Made by a program: the position numbers and the translations under genes
Notes under the pieces: generated by a model
Database searches by the model: none
Seen by the model: only the letters and a program-made list of their open reading frames with translations
What the model was told of the DNA's origin: nothing
From: Paenibacillus solani
GTDB lineage: Bacteria > Bacillota > Bacilli > Paenibacillales > Paenibacillaceae
Reading direction: 5' to 3'
Assembly: GCF_001277345.1 (NCBI RefSeq)
Contig: NZ_LIUT01000008.1
Span: 787,819 to 851,818 of the forward strand
DNA: 64,000 nt
Part shown: positions 24,760 to 33,607 of the stretch, piece by piece
Position numbering within the stretch: position 1 is the stretch's first letter
How the letters are laid out: each line of letters begins with the position of its first letter

Positions 24760-26166
24760 ATGGCACTGCAAATCTATAATACACTAACCCGTATGAAGGA
24801 AACGTTTATCGCTCAGGAACCTGGGAAAGTAAAGATCTATGTATGCGGTCCTACAGTTTACGATTATATCCATATCGGAAATGCCAGGCCGATGATCTTC
24901 TTCGACGTGGTTCGAGCTTATTTTGAGAATCAGGGTAATGATGTGAATTATGTAGTCAACTTTACCGACGTGGATGACAAAATGATTCGCAAAGCTGAGC
25001 AGACTGGCACGACAGTTCCCGAAGTGGCGGATAAGTTTATTGGCGCTTATTACGAAGATTTGGATGGCCTCGGCATTCCAAGAGCGACGTTGAATCCGCG
25101 GGTGACGGACAATATGGAGAGCATCATTGAGTTCATCCAGGAACTTATAGATCGTGACTTTGCGTATGAGAACGGGGGAGACGTGTTCTACCGGACACGC
25201 AAGTTTGACGATTACGGCAAGCTGTCCCAGCAAAACCTGGATGAGCTGCAATTCGGTATTCGGATCGAGGTGGATAAGCGGAAAGAGAGCCCGGAGGATT
25301 TTGTTCTTTGGAAAGCCGCGAAGCCAGGAGAGATTTCCTGGAGCAGCCCGTGGGGGGATGGACGTCCAGGCTGGCATATTGAGTGCTCCGCTATGGCGCG
25401 CCGCTATCTTGGGGATACGCTGGATATTCACGGAGGCGGTCAGGATCTGCAGTTCCCGCACCATGAATGCGAGGTAGCCCAATCCGAAGCATTGACAGGT
25501 AAACCGCTTGCGAATTATTGGATGCACAATGGGTATATCCGTATTAATAACGAGAAAATGTCGAAATCGCTAGGCAATGGTGTATTGGTTAAGGAACTTC
25601 GCGAACAATATACAAAAGAAGCTGTACGTTACTTTATGTTGTCCACCCACTACCGCAACCCGCTGAATTACAGCGATGAGGTGATGGATCAAGCACAGAA
25701 GAGTGTGGAGCGTTTGGCGAATGCGGCAGCGAATATCAATTATCGATTGAATACGGCAATCGGCTCCAAGGAAGATCAAGTGAGTCCGCATGTTGCGGAG
25801 AAAATATCAGCTGTACTGGCGGAATTCCACCAGAAGATGCAGGATGATTTCAACACGCCGGATGCTATTACCGCGATGTTCCAATGGGCCAGTGAGGCCA
25901 ACCAGCTGCTGAAGGAGGCCTCTATTCCAGCCGCTGATCTGCATGATATGCTGCGTGCTTTCAATGAAATGAACGGTGTGCTGCGTATCGTAAATACAGG
26001 CACGGAGGAACTTCTGGACGAGGTGATTGAAGCGCTCATCGCCGAACGTATCGAAGCCCGGAAGAACAAGAATTGGGCCAGAGCGGATGAAATTCGCGAC
26101 AAGCTGGCGGACGAAGGCATCGTGCTCGAGGATACAGCGCAAGGCATGCGCTGGCGGCGCAAATGA
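24760..26166 (+). CDS. cysS: Cysteinyl-tRNA synthetase
   Basis: A 468-residue class I synthetase. The zinc ligand cysteine is in YVCGPTVYD (C29), HIGN is at 38-41, WHIECSAM and GGQDLQFPHHECEVAQ give the other zinc ligands, and KMSKS is in NNEKMSKSLGN. The C-terminal helical domain carries ARADEIRDKLADEGI. It is the second gene under the Cys T-box, so amino acid supply and charging are regulated together. It overlaps mrnC by four bases (ATGA). Confidence 0.97.
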   Translation: MALQIYNTLTRMKETFIAQEPGKVKIYVCGPTVYDYIHIGNARPMIFFDVVRAYFENQGNDVNYVVNFTDVDDKMIRKAEQTGTTVPEVADKFIGAYYEDLDGLGIPRATLNPRVTDNMESIIEFIQELIDRDFAYENGGDVFYRTRKFDDYGKLSQQNLDELQFGIRIEVDKRKESPEDFVLWKAAKPGEISWSSPWGDGRPGWHIECSAMARRYLGDTLDIHGGGQDLQFPHHECEVAQSEALTGKPLANYWMHNGYIRINNEKMSKSLGNGVLVKELREQYTKEAVRYFMLSTHYRNPLNYSDEVMDQAQKSVERLANAAANINYRLNTAIGSKEDQVSPHVAEKISAVLAEFHQKMQDDFNTPDAITAMFQWASEANQLLKEASIPAADLHDMLRAFNEMNGVLRIVNTGTEELLDEVIEALIAERIEARKNKNWARADEIRDKLADEGIVLEDTAQGMRWRRK

Positions 26167-26609
26167 GCGGCGGGCCGGAGCATCATGATCCCGCAGCAGG
26201 CTGGTTTGACTTTCCGCCATCAAAGCCGGCGAGGTTAATCCCGCCCATCGTGCTTGCCTACATCGGGGATGCTATTTATGAGGTGGCGGTTCGCCAGTTT
26301 TTGATATCAAAAGCCAATCTTCGCCCTCATCACTTGCACCGTACAGCAACGGGATATGTGTCAGCGAAGGCGCAGAGCCGAATATTGGCTTTTCTGGAGC
26401 CAGAGCTGACAGGGGAAGAACGCGATATTGTGCGTCAGGGACGCAATGCCAAGTCAGGCAGCATCCCGAAAAATGCTGACGTGCTCGAATATCGGCATGC
26501 AACAGCGTTTGAAACACTGGTCGGATATTTATATTATACAGGAGAGCAGGATCGGCTCCGTGATCTGATTGGGAAGAGCATTATGTTTATTGAGGAGTCT
26601 GTTCAATAG
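26163..26609 (+). CDS. mrnC: Mini-ribonuclease III
   Basis: A 148-residue RNase III catalytic domain without a double-stranded RNA-binding domain, the hallmark of MrnC, which matures 23S rRNA ends. LAYIGDAIYEVAVRQFLI carries the catalytic acidic residues, RNAKSGSIPKNADVLEYRHATAFETLVGYLY (in two parts) the second signature region. It is coupled to cysS and followed by rlmB, another rRNA-processing gene. Confidence 0.95.
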   Translation: MSGGPEHHDPAAGWFDFPPSKPARLIPPIVLAYIGDAIYEVAVRQFLISKANLRPHHLHRTATGYVSAKAQSRILAFLEPELTGEERDIVRQGRNAKSGSIPKNADVLEYRHATAFETLVGYLYYTGEQDRLRDLIGKSIMFIEESVQ

Positions 26610-26706
26610 CCGCGGGAAAAGAATAGCATCAACATTGAAACAATACAGCCGGTATCCTCAGGTTACAGGATAGGGAAGACCGGTTGATATGCAGGAGGAA
26701 ACCGAC

Positions 26707-27459
26707 ATGATGCAAGAAGAGGAAATAGTAGCCGGTAAGCACTCCGTAACGGAAGCGCTGAAATCAGGACGTACGATCAACAAAATATGGATTGCCGAAA
26801 ACGCGCAAAAGCATCTGACCCTGCCGATTATCGCCGAAGCAAAGAAATTGGGCATCGTCATTCAGCATGTGGACAAACGCAAGCTGGATCAGATGGTTCC
26901 GGGCGTTCAGCATCAAGGCGTGGTTGCCCAAGCGGCACCCTATGCTTATGTGGAAGTGGAAGATTTGCTGAAGGTTGCGGAGGAAAAAGGCGAACCGCCT
27001 TTCCTGCTGCTGCTTGATGAGATCGAGGATCCGCACAATCTGGGTTCGATTCTCCGTACGGCAGACTGCACGGGCGCTCACGGCGTCATACTGCCTAAGC
27101 GCAGAGCCGCGCAAGTAACAGCAACGGTGTCCAAAACGTCCGCCGGCGCAGTAGAGTATGTGCCTGTAGCCAGAGTGACCAACTTGGGCCAAACCATCGA
27201 CCAGCTGAAGGAAATGGGCGTGTGGGTAGTAGGAACCGTCGTGGACGCTGATCAGGAACTGTATGACACTGAAGTTTTTGATGGGCCGGTTGCTATCGTC
27301 ATCGGTAATGAGAATAAAGGGATGGGGCGATTGATCCGCGAGAAATGCGATGTGCTTGTGAAGCTGCCGATGGCCGGCCAGATCAACTCGCTTAATGCCT
27401 CGGTTGCTGCTGGAGTCGTGATGTATGAAGTGCTTCGCCGTCGCCGCCTTCAAGGTTAG
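26707..27459 (+). CDS. rlmB: RlmB-type 23S rRNA 2'-O-methyltransferase (SpoU family)
   Basis: A 250-residue SPOUT enzyme. The N-terminal substrate-binding domain has IVAGKHSVTEAL and VQHQGVVAQ, and the SpoU knot has LLDEIEDPHNLGSILRTAD, VIGNENKGM and LPMAGQINSLNASVAAGV. It corresponds to YacO, which methylates a conserved 23S guanosine in the peptidyl-transferase region in related bacteria. ATG 26707 has GCAGGAGG at normal distance; ATG 26689 would place the start upstream of that site. Confidence 0.92.
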   Translation: MMQEEEIVAGKHSVTEALKSGRTINKIWIAENAQKHLTLPIIAEAKKLGIVIQHVDKRKLDQMVPGVQHQGVVAQAAPYAYVEVEDLLKVAEEKGEPPFLLLLDEIEDPHNLGSILRTADCTGAHGVILPKRRAAQVTATVSKTSAGAVEYVPVARVTNLGQTIDQLKEMGVWVVGTVVDADQELYDTEVFDGPVAIVIGNENKGMGRLIREKCDVLVKLPMAGQINSLNASVAAGVVMYEVLRRRRLQG

Positions 27460-27461
27460 CG

Positions 27462-27983
27462 ATGATGGCCGATTGGCGGGATGTGCTGCTGGTCGACGGT
27501 TATAATATGATCGGCGGCTGGCCATTTCTTGCGAAGCTCGCCAATAGCAGCATGCATGAAGCGCGGGACGTGCTGCTTGAAAAGTTAGCGGATTACCAAG
27601 CGTTTTCAGGCCTTCGAGTCGTGGTGATTTTTGATGCTTACCGGGTTCCTGGATTGGGAAGATCCTATACGCAGGGCAAGGTGCAGGTATTCTTCACGAA
27701 AGAGAAGGAGACAGCCGACGAGTGCATTGAACGGCTAGTTGGAGAGTTCAGTCATCGCCGGCGAAAAATCTATGTGGCGACTAGTGATTTGATTGAGCAG
27801 CACGTGATTTTTGCTCGCGGAGCACTCCGGCTATCCGCCCGGGAATTGCTCAATGAAGTAGAGCAGAGCGAGCGTGAAGTGAAGCAGAAGATAACGAAAG
27901 AGCAGGCCAAGAGCAGAAATACACTGGATGGGAAGCTCCCGCCGGATGTGAGGCAGATGTTCGAGCGCTGGCGGAGGGAGTAG
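27462..27983 (+). CDS. rae1: Rae1 (YacP), ribosome-dependent NYN endoribonuclease
   Basis: A 173-residue NYN/PIN-like nuclease. LLVDGYNMIGGWP holds the first catalytic aspartate, VVIFDAYRVPG the second region, KETADECIERLV the acidic helix and YVATSDLIEQ the last strand motif. A lysine- and arginine-rich tail follows. In B. subtilis Rae1 cleaves mRNA in the ribosomal A site. The gene begins two bases after the rlmB stop, so they are co-expressed. Confidence 0.93.
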   Translation: MMADWRDVLLVDGYNMIGGWPFLAKLANSSMHEARDVLLEKLADYQAFSGLRVVVIFDAYRVPGLGRSYTQGKVQVFFTKEKETADECIERLVGEFSHRRRKIYVATSDLIEQHVIFARGALRLSARELLNEVEQSEREVKQKITKEQAKSRNTLDGKLPPDVRQMFERWRRE

Positions 27984-28101
27984 CCCTGTTCGGATACAAT
28001 AGGGACGTATGACCGGCTCATGGAAAAAGTGAAACGGTATGTGAATCTATGAAACGATTTACATTAAATGTTATTATCGGCCTATTTTAGGTAGAACATG
28101 G

Positions 28102-28130
28102 TTGACGGTCTAGTAGACATCATATATACT
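28102..28130 (+). promoter_or_regulatory. Promoter of sigH
   Basis: TTGACG (28102-28107) and TATACT (28125-28130) are 17 bp apart, about 60 bp before the TTG start. It is a sigma-A type promoter, as for B. subtilis sigH. Confidence 0.75.
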
Positions 28131-28188
28131 TGTCATATATTTCAAGCGAGTGACGGGCTACCGTGCGTTCCGGGCCGGAGGGATTCTA

Positions 28189-28833
28189 TTGAGTGTGGAC
28201 CTCAAGGAAGTCATGTTGTCAGGGTATGATGTGATAAGTGATGAAGACATTGTCGAGGCGGTCCGTGAGGGTGACAGCGGAGCGTTGGAGTATTTAATCA
28301 ATAAATACCGGAATTTTGTACGAGCTAAAGCCCGTTCTTATTTTTTGATTGGCGCTGACCGGGAGGATATTGTCCAGGAAGGCATGATAGGGCTGTACAA
28401 GGCAATTCGTGATTTTAAAGGGGATAAGCTGTCCTCGTTTAAGGCTTTTGCCGAACTCTGCATTACCAGGCAGATTATTACGGCAATCAAGACCGCTACG
28501 AGACAGAAGCATATTCCGCTCAATTCGTATGTCTCATTGGACAAGCCGATTTATGATGAGGACTCTGATCGCACGCTGCTGGACGTTATTTGCGGCACAA
28601 CGGTAAGCGATCCGGAAGAACTGATCATCAACCAAGAAGAGTTTGTCGGCCTGGAAGATAAGATGTCCGAGATCTTGAGTGACCTGGAACGGAAAGTCCT
28701 GATGCTATATTTGGACGGTCGATCCTACCAGGAAATTGCGGTAGATTTAAGACGTCATGTGAAATCGATTGACAACGCTCTCCAGCGGGTAAAGCGTAAG
28801 CTTGAACGTTATTTGGAGGTCAGGGATAACTAG
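28189..28833 (+). CDS. sigH: SigH, RNA polymerase sigma-H factor (sigma-30)
   Basis: A 214-residue sigma-70 family factor directing early stationary-phase and sporulation genes. Region 2 has KARSYFLIGADREDIVQEGMIGL and FAELCITRQIITAIKTATRQKH (in two parts), and region 4 has LSDLERKVLMLYLDGRSYQEIA and RHVKSIDNALQRVKRKLE. The start is TTG 28189, six to seven bases after GGAGGG. A terminator follows. Sigma-H implies a spore-forming or formerly spore-forming lineage. Confidence 0.96.
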   Translation: MSVDLKEVMLSGYDVISDEDIVEAVREGDSGALEYLINKYRNFVRAKARSYFLIGADREDIVQEGMIGLYKAIRDFKGDKLSSFKAFAELCITRQIITAIKTATRQKHIPLNSYVSLDKPIYDEDSDRTLLDVICGTTVSDPEELIINQEEFVGLEDKMSEILSDLERKVLMLYLDGRSYQEIAVDLRRHVKSIDNALQRVKRKLERYLEVRDN

Positions 28834-28857
28834 AAGTGAATGTCGGATAATTAGCAG

Positions 28858-28880
28858 AAGGCTCAACAGAGCCTTTTTTT
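28858..28880 (+). terminator. Terminator of sigH
   Basis: AAGGCTC (28858-28864), loop AACA and GAGCCTT (28869-28875) are followed by T5. Confidence 0.88.
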
Positions 28881-28978
28881 AATTGCTGAGCATGGGAAGT
28901 TGGCTGAGGCAGGATCTTTCGTCTACTTTTCTATCAGTATTTTTAGCTGGCGAGACATGATGAGGAATAAATCTAAGA

Positions 28979-29070
28979 TGTCCATCCTGCAAAATGATAT
29001 TCTTTTGTGTTTCATCTGTCAGAAGATTGAACATACTGAATATAGGAATAAATGCAATGCAGGATGGGCA
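28979..29070. other. Structured intergenic element between sigH and rpmG
   Basis: TGTCCATCCTGCA (28979-28991) pairs with TGCAGGATGGGCA (29058-29070), 13 bp with one G-U pair. Inside, ATATTC (28997-29002) pairs with GAATAT (29038-29043). The 558-bp stretch 28834-29391 has no convincing gene; this 92-base fold and the rpmG promoter are the only signals seen. Confidence 0.45.
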
Positions 29071-29186
29071 AAGACTGTGAAACGCCACAGTTTTTTACAG
29101 TGGCATGTTTACAATAACCGGGGATTTGCTCCTTGGTTCAGCTTGCAATGGCATTTATTGCAGTCCGCAATCAGAGAGAAAAAGGC

Positions 29187-29215
29187 TTGAAATGGCGCTA
29201 TCCTTGTGATAAAGT
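29187..29215 (+). promoter_or_regulatory. Promoter of rpmG-secE-nusG
   Basis: TTGAAA (29187-29192), 17 bp and TAAAGT (29210-29215), with TG one base before the -10 box (extended -10). It would give a leader of about 170 bases before rpmG. Confidence 0.6.
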
Positions 29216-29391
29216 GTTTTAGGTAGGCCTAAATTCGCGTGTTTTATGGATGGATCGTTGTTACAGCTCTTGGAACAACGGTTTTATTCATCTCGCAGAA
29301 ATAACCGAGTTTCGATGAGAACGAGGTTGTTTCTACTAGGATTAATATCGATTCTTCTGTCAAAGAAGGACGTCTTCGGGAGGTGCACATC

Positions 29392-29541
29392 ATGCGGGTA
29401 ATTATCACTTTGGCTTGTACAAGCTGCAAACAAAGAAACTACACAACCACCAAAAACAAGCGAAATCACCCCGACCGCATGGAGATGAAGAAATTTTGCA
29501 AGTTCTGTAACGAGCAAACTCCTCATCGCGAAACCAGATAG
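29392..29541 (+). CDS. rpmG: Ribosomal protein bL33
   Basis: 49 residues, beginning MRVIITLACTSC. Two CxxC pairs (CTSC near residue 9, CKFC near 36) make it the zinc-binding form. KNKRNHPDRMEMKKF is the usual core. GGGAGGTG precedes the ATG. It lies directly before secE, as in B. subtilis. Confidence 0.95.
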   Translation: MRVIITLACTSCKQRNYTTTKNKRNHPDRMEMKKFCKFCNEQTPHRETR

Positions 29542-29565
29542 TTTTCTTTTGGAGGTGTAGTCGGC

Positions 29566-29757
29566 GTGAAACGTGGTTTCAAGTCTCTGTTTTCCTTTTT
29601 CTCTGAAAGCTGGGCGGAACTTAAAAAAGTTCGCTGGCCCAATCGTAAAGAACTGACGAACTATACTCTAATTGTTCTCGGCACCATTGTGTTTGTCACG
29701 ATTTATTTTTGGGTTGTAGACATCGGTATTTCCGCTGTGATCGAAGCGATAATTTAG
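29566..29757 (+). CDS. secE: SecE, preprotein translocase subunit
   Basis: 63 residues. A short amphipathic cytosolic helix (SWAELKKVRWPNRKEL) is followed by one membrane segment (about 33-55). This is the short Gram-positive form. It clamps SecY in the SecYEG channel. Start is GTG 29566 with GGAGGTG upstream. Confidence 0.95.
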   Translation: MKRGFKSLFSFFSESWAELKKVRWPNRKELTNYTLIVLGTIVFVTIYFWVVDIGISAVIEAII

Positions 29758-29778
29758 AAGGGTCCCAGGTGGCTTGAT

Positions 29779-30312
29779 ATGGAAAAAAGATGGTACGTAG
29801 TTCATACCTACTCTGGGTATGAGAATAAAGTCAAAGCCAATTTGGAAAAACGTGTCGAGTCCATGGGCATGGAGGACAAAATATTCCGCGTTCTTGTTCC
29901 GATGGAAGAAGAAATTGTAAACAAAGACGGCAAGAAAAAAACCGTCATGCGTAAAGTTTACCCGGGATATGTCTTGGTCGAAATGATTCAGACCGATGAT
30001 TCTTGGTATGTTGTCCGCAATACACCAGGAGTGACCGGTTTTGTTGGTTCGACAGGGTCCGGTTCTAAACCGACGCCTTTGCTTCCAGAAGAAGTAGAAC
30101 AGATTCTGAAGCATATGGGCATGGAAGAACCGAAACCGAGGATCGAATTCGACATCAAGGAATCCGTTCGGATCAAGGTGGGTCCTTTTGCGAATTTTGT
30201 GGGCTCCGTGGAAGAGATTTTGGCTGAAAAGAGCAAGTTGAAAGTTCACGTCAACATGTTTGGACGGGAAACCCCGCTGGAGTTGGATTATACTCAAGTG
30301 GAGAAGATCTAA
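29779..30312 (+). CDS. nusG: NusG, transcription elongation and termination factor
   Basis: A 177-residue protein with an N-terminal NGN domain (RWYVVHTYSGYENKVKANLE, PGYVLVEM, VRNTPGVTGFVG) and a C-terminal KOW domain (GPFANFVGSVEEI). NusG binds RNA polymerase and couples it to the ribosome. It lies downstream of secE by 21 bp, the conserved pair. Confidence 0.97.
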   Translation: MEKRWYVVHTYSGYENKVKANLEKRVESMGMEDKIFRVLVPMEEEIVNKDGKKKTVMRKVYPGYVLVEMIQTDDSWYVVRNTPGVTGFVGSTGSGSKPTPLLPEEVEQILKHMGMEEPKPRIEFDIKESVRIKVGPFANFVGSVEEILAEKSKLKVHVNMFGRETPLELDYTQVEKI

Positions 30313-30383
30313 ATCTTCAGGTTTCTTGTGGGAGGGCGCATTCTGTCGTCCGCTACCACTATTGATGCAAGGAGGTGTCAACC

Positions 30384-30809
30384 ATGGCTAAAAAAGTTAT
30401 CAAGATTGTGAAACTGCAAATTCCTGCAGGTAAAGCGAACCCGGCTCCTCCAGTAGGTCCTGCATTGGGTCAAGCGGGTGTCAACATCATGGCATTCTGT
30501 AAAGAATTCAATGCTCGTACTGCTGATCAAGCTGGTCTGATCATTCCGGTTGAAATTTCGGTGTTTGAAGATCGTTCCTTTACGTTCATCACTAAAACAC
30601 CACCGGCTGCTGTTCTGCTTCGTGTGGCTGCTAAGGTCGAAAAAGGATCCGGCGAGCCTAACAAAGTAAAAGTGGCTACTGTTAAGCGTGATGCTGTGCG
30701 TCAAATTGCTGAAACAAAAATGCCTGACCTGAACGCTGCAACTGTTGAAGCTGCAATGAAGATGGTAGAAGGTACTGCCCGCAGTATGGGTATCACAATC
30801 GAAGACTAA
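30384..30809 (+). CDS. rplK: Ribosomal protein uL11
   Basis: 141 residues with the proline-rich N-terminal switch (PAGKANPAPPVGPALGQAG) that contacts thiostrepton-type inhibitors and 23S rRNA, and a C-terminal RNA-binding domain ending SMGITIED. The ATG at 30384 has AAGGAGG; an in-frame start nine bases earlier lacks spacing. Confidence 0.98.
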   Translation: MAKKVIKIVKLQIPAGKANPAPPVGPALGQAGVNIMAFCKEFNARTADQAGLIIPVEISVFEDRSFTFITKTPPAAVLLRVAAKVEKGSGEPNKVKVATVKRDAVRQIAETKMPDLNAATVEAAMKMVEGTARSMGITIED

Positions 30810-30890
30810 TCGTCTTATGATTGAAACCGGACGTTTGTCCGGATTATGTGGGAGGAATTTCCGCTAACACCACAAAGGAGGAAAACAAAC

Positions 30891-31583
30891 ATGGCTAAAC
30901 ATGGTAAGAAGTATGTTGAAGCTGCGAAGCTGATTGACAGCGAAGCAACTTATGAGCCTTTGGAAGCTGTAGAGCTTGTGAAGAAGGCTGCATCTGCCAA
31001 ATTCGACGAAACTGTTGAAGCGGCTGTACGTTTGGGTGTAGACCCTCGTAAACAAGACCAGGCTGTTCGTGGTGTTGTTGTCCTGCCTCACGGCACGGGT
31101 AAAACACAACGCGTTCTGGTATTTGCAAAAGGTGACAAAGTGAAAGAGGCAGAAGCGGCTGGCGCTGATTATGTTGGTGATCAGGATATGATCAACAAAA
31201 TCCAACAAGGCTGGTTCGAGTTTGATGTCTGCGTAGCTACACCTGATATGATGAGTGAAGTCGGTAAACTTGGCCGTCTGCTCGGTGGTAAAGGCCTGAT
31301 GCCTAACCCTAAAGCTGGTACGGTTACATTCGATGTTGCCAAAGCTGTTCAAGAAATCAAAGCTGGTAAAATCGAGTACCGTCTGGACAAAGCTGGTCAA
31401 ATTCACGCGCCAATCGGAAAAGTGTCTTTCGATGCAGCTCAACTGAATGAGAACCTCAAAGCTCTCATCGATGCATTGAATCGTGCGAAACCAGCGGCTG
31501 CTAAAGGTGTATACCTGAAAGGCTTGGCTGTTTCCTCGACTATGGGACCTAGCGCTCGCGTGAACACTGCTTCTTACAAATAA
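30891..31583 (+). CDS. rplA: Ribosomal protein uL1
   Basis: 230 residues: KKYVEAAKLID at the start, HGTGKTQRVLVFAKG, MSEVGKLGRLLGGKGLMPNPK and GQIHAPIGKVSF. uL1 forms the L1 stalk and, in many bacteria, represses the rplK-rplA mRNA. I start at 30891, where AAAGGAGG is properly placed; the frame is open upstream. Confidence 0.98.
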   Translation: MAKHGKKYVEAAKLIDSEATYEPLEAVELVKKAASAKFDETVEAAVRLGVDPRKQDQAVRGVVVLPHGTGKTQRVLVFAKGDKVKEAEAAGADYVGDQDMINKIQQGWFEFDVCVATPDMMSEVGKLGRLLGGKGLMPNPKAGTVTFDVAKAVQEIKAGKIEYRLDKAGQIHAPIGKVSFDAAQLNENLKALIDALNRAKPAAAKGVYLKGLAVSSTMGPSARVNTASYK

Positions 31584-31591
31584 TATTACCA

Positions 31592-31621
31592 TTGACTTAT
31601 GTCGATGAAGTTTGTTATTAT
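31592..31621 (+). promoter_or_regulatory. Promoter of rplJ-rplL
   Basis: TTGACT (31592-31597) and TATTAT (31616-31621) are 18 bp apart, just after rplA. It precedes the L10 leader. Confidence 0.75.
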
Positions 31622-31629
31622 GTAAAAGT

Positions 31630-31802
31630 TGTGAGTCTTCGAGACTGACCCCTAAAGTTGAATATGCTTACCGTAGACAGTAGGTGCCCTAAGCAGGCTT
31701 AATCTCCTACCGAGGTGTTATGATAGAACGTCAACGATTTGTCCGGTTATGCCGGCCAAATGATGATTCATCAGGCCTTCGTGATTCTACGGAGGCTTTT
31801 TT
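31630..31802 (+). promoter_or_regulatory. L10 (rplJ) ribosomal protein leader with attenuator
   Basis: The leader between rplA and rplJ has the composition of the L10-L12 autoregulatory leader: a structured middle with CCGTAGACAGTAGGTGCCCT and ATCTCCTACCGAGGTG, and a terminator-like hairpin GCCTTCGT (31775-31782) with ACGGAGGC (31789-31796) and T6. In this leader class L10-L12 complexes bind the RNA and reduce rplJL expression. The borders are approximate. Confidence 0.8.
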
Positions 31803-31869
31803 AGTGCCCGTAGGAAGAGCGGAGAGCCTGGTGCTCTTACGCTACTAATACAACCAGGAGGTGTAATCA

Positions 31870-32373
31870 TTGGCAAACGCAAAAGTGATTCAAGCGAAAC
31901 AAGAAGCGGTTGATGTTATTGCTGCTAAGATGCGCGAGAGTGTATCTACAGTAGTTGCTGACTATCGCGGTCTGAACGTTGCGCAAGTAACTGAACTTCG
32001 TAAACAGCTTCGCGAAGCTGGCGTCGAGTTCCAAGTACTGAAAAACTCGTTGCTTCGCCGCGCAACTGCGGCAGCAGAACTGAGTGATCTGGACGAAGTC
32101 TTGACTGGTCCTACTGCTGTTGCATTTAGTTCCAATGACGCTGTCGCTGCAGCCAAAATCCTTAACGATTTTGCTAAGAAAAACGACGCGTTGAAATTGA
32201 AAGGCGGCGTAGTAGAAGGTCGCGTAATCGGAGAGAGCGAAATCAAAGCTCTGGCAGAGCTTCCTTCCCGCGAAGGTCTCTTGTCCATGCTCCTCAGCGT
32301 GCTTCAAGCGCCAGTGCGCAACTTCGCGCTTGCAGTTAAAGCTGTTGCTGAGAAGGAAGAGCAAAGCGCATAA
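31870..32373 (+). CDS. rplJ: Ribosomal protein uL10
   Basis: 167 residues forming the base of the L12 stalk: VVADYRGLNVAQVTELRKQLR, FQVLKNSLLRRA, GPTAVAFS and a C-terminal helix (NFALAVKAVAEKEEQ) that binds L12 dimers. The start is TTG 31870 with AGGAGGTG upstream. Confidence 0.97.
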   Translation: MANAKVIQAKQEAVDVIAAKMRESVSTVVADYRGLNVAQVTELRKQLREAGVEFQVLKNSLLRRATAAAELSDLDEVLTGPTAVAFSSNDAVAAAKILNDFAKKNDALKLKGGVVEGRVIGESEIKALAELPSREGLLSMLLSVLQAPVRNFALAVKAVAEKEEQSA

Positions 32374-32440
32374 GCTTTGTCTTGCCTCAGCTATGTAACG
32401 ACAACATTAAATCTTAATAATAAATGGAGGTTCAACTTAA

Positions 32441-32803
32441 ATGAGCAAAGAGCAAATCTTGGAAGCAATTAAAGGTATGTCTGTTCTGGAACTGAACGAT
32501 CTTGTAAAAGCAATCGAAGAAGAATTTGGTGTAACTGCTGCAGCTCCAGTAGCTGTTGCAGGTGGCGCTGGTGCAGCTGAAGCTGCTGAGCAATCCGAAT
32601 TCGACGTAATCCTGACTGGTGCAGGCGCGTCCAAAATCAACGTAATCAAAGTGGTTCGCGAAATCACAGGTCTTGGCTTGAAAGAAGCAAAAGAACTGGT
32701 TGACAACGCTCCAAAACCATTGAAAGAAAAAGTAGCTAAAGAAGAAGCAGAAGCTGTTAAAGCTAAATTGGAAGAAGCAGGCGCATCCGTAGAAGTTAAG
32801 TAA
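32441..32803 (+). CDS. rplL: Ribosomal protein bL12 (L7/L12)
   Basis: 120 residues: N-terminal dimer domain (EQILEAIKGMSVLELNDLV), alanine-rich hinge and the C-terminal factor-binding domain (INVIKVVREITGLGLKEAKELVDNAP, in two parts). Acidic overall. It recruits elongation factors to the ribosome. A terminator-like hairpin follows. Confidence 0.98.
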   Translation: MSKEQILEAIKGMSVLELNDLVKAIEEEFGVTAAAPVAVAGGAGAAEAAEQSEFDVILTGAGASKINVIKVVREITGLGLKEAKELVDNAPKPLKEKVAKEEAEAVKAKLEEAGASVEVK

Positions 32804-32834
32804 TAACGACTTTTTGGATCATGTCAGCAAGAGA

Positions 32835-32866
32835 CAAACCCCTTGAATATTTGTTCAAGGGGTTTG
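32835..32866 (+). terminator. Terminator after rplL
   Basis: CAAACCCCTTGAA (32835-32847) and TTCAAGGGGTTTG (32854-32866) form a perfect 13-bp stem with a 6-nt loop. The T-run after it is weak (TTATTG). Confidence 0.8.
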
Positions 32867-32994
32867 TTATTGTGGCAGGGAGTTCAATGCACAGCGTATT
32901 GATTCTTCATAAGGAAGGTTATACTGGGATAATGGAGCATTTTGGAGCTTAGATATCTTAGGATGGCAGAATTTGATTCAAAACGGAGGAAATG

Positions 32995-33600
32995 ATGCCG
33001 AATCAACATTATTACTCAAATCAGCCGGAGATTGCTCATGACCGCAAGGAGTTAAAGACGGAGCTGCGTGGGCAGACTTTCAAATTCATCAGTGATGCAG
33101 GTGTGTTCTCTAAGAGCGGTGTAGATTATGGAAGCCGGGTTTTGATAGAAGCCATGAACTTTCGTTCAAATGCCAGAGTGCTGGATGTAGGCTGTGGTTA
33201 CGGTCCAATTGGTCTATCAGCGGCAAAGCTGGCAGCGCAGGGACATGTGACAATGATCGACATCAATAGCCGGGCTGTCGAATTGGCTAAGGAGAATGCA
33301 AAGCGAAACGGGATTTCCAATGTGTCCATTCTGGAGAGTGATCTGTTTGCAGCGGTAGAGGGGCAGCAATTCGATGTGATTCTAACCAATCCACCGATCC
33401 GTGCCGGGAAAGATACGGTACATGCTGTATTCGAGAAAGCCTGGAGTCACTTGGCTGAAGATGGGCAGTTGTGGGTTGTCATTCAGAAGAAGCAGGGTGC
33501 GCCTTCCGCGAAAGCAAAATTGGAGAGTCTGTTTCAAGAGGTGGAGGAAGTAACAAAGGATAAAGGGTATCGGATTTATAAAGCGATTAAACATTCTTAA
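32995..33600 (+). CDS. Class I SAM-dependent methyltransferase (YbxB / RsmC-like)
   Basis: 201 residues. The SAM-binding motif VLDVGCGYGPIG is near residue 62, MIDINSRAVELA is the acidic loop, and DVILTNPPIRAG near 125 is the N-P-P-[FYI] motif of N-methyltransferases acting on bases. It matches B. subtilis YbxB at the same locus, related to the catalytic half of RsmC (16S rRNA guanine-N2). The N-terminal RsmC domain is absent. ATG 32992 and 32995 are adjacent; the second has better spacing to GGAGGA. Confidence 0.88.
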   Translation: MPNQHYYSNQPEIAHDRKELKTELRGQTFKFISDAGVFSKSGVDYGSRVLIEAMNFRSNARVLDVGCGYGPIGLSAAKLAAQGHVTMIDINSRAVELAKENAKRNGISNVSILESDLFAAVEGQQFDVILTNPPIRAGKDTVHAVFEKAWSHLAEDGQLWVVIQKKQGAPSAKAKLESLFQEVEEVTKDKGYRIYKAIKHS

Positions 33601-33607
33601 AATGCGT

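Noticed and set aside
28900..29190. Open frame in the sigH-rpmG gap
   Set aside because: Its start lacks a good ribosome site, composition is unlike neighbouring genes, and it runs across the inverted repeat at 28979-29070.
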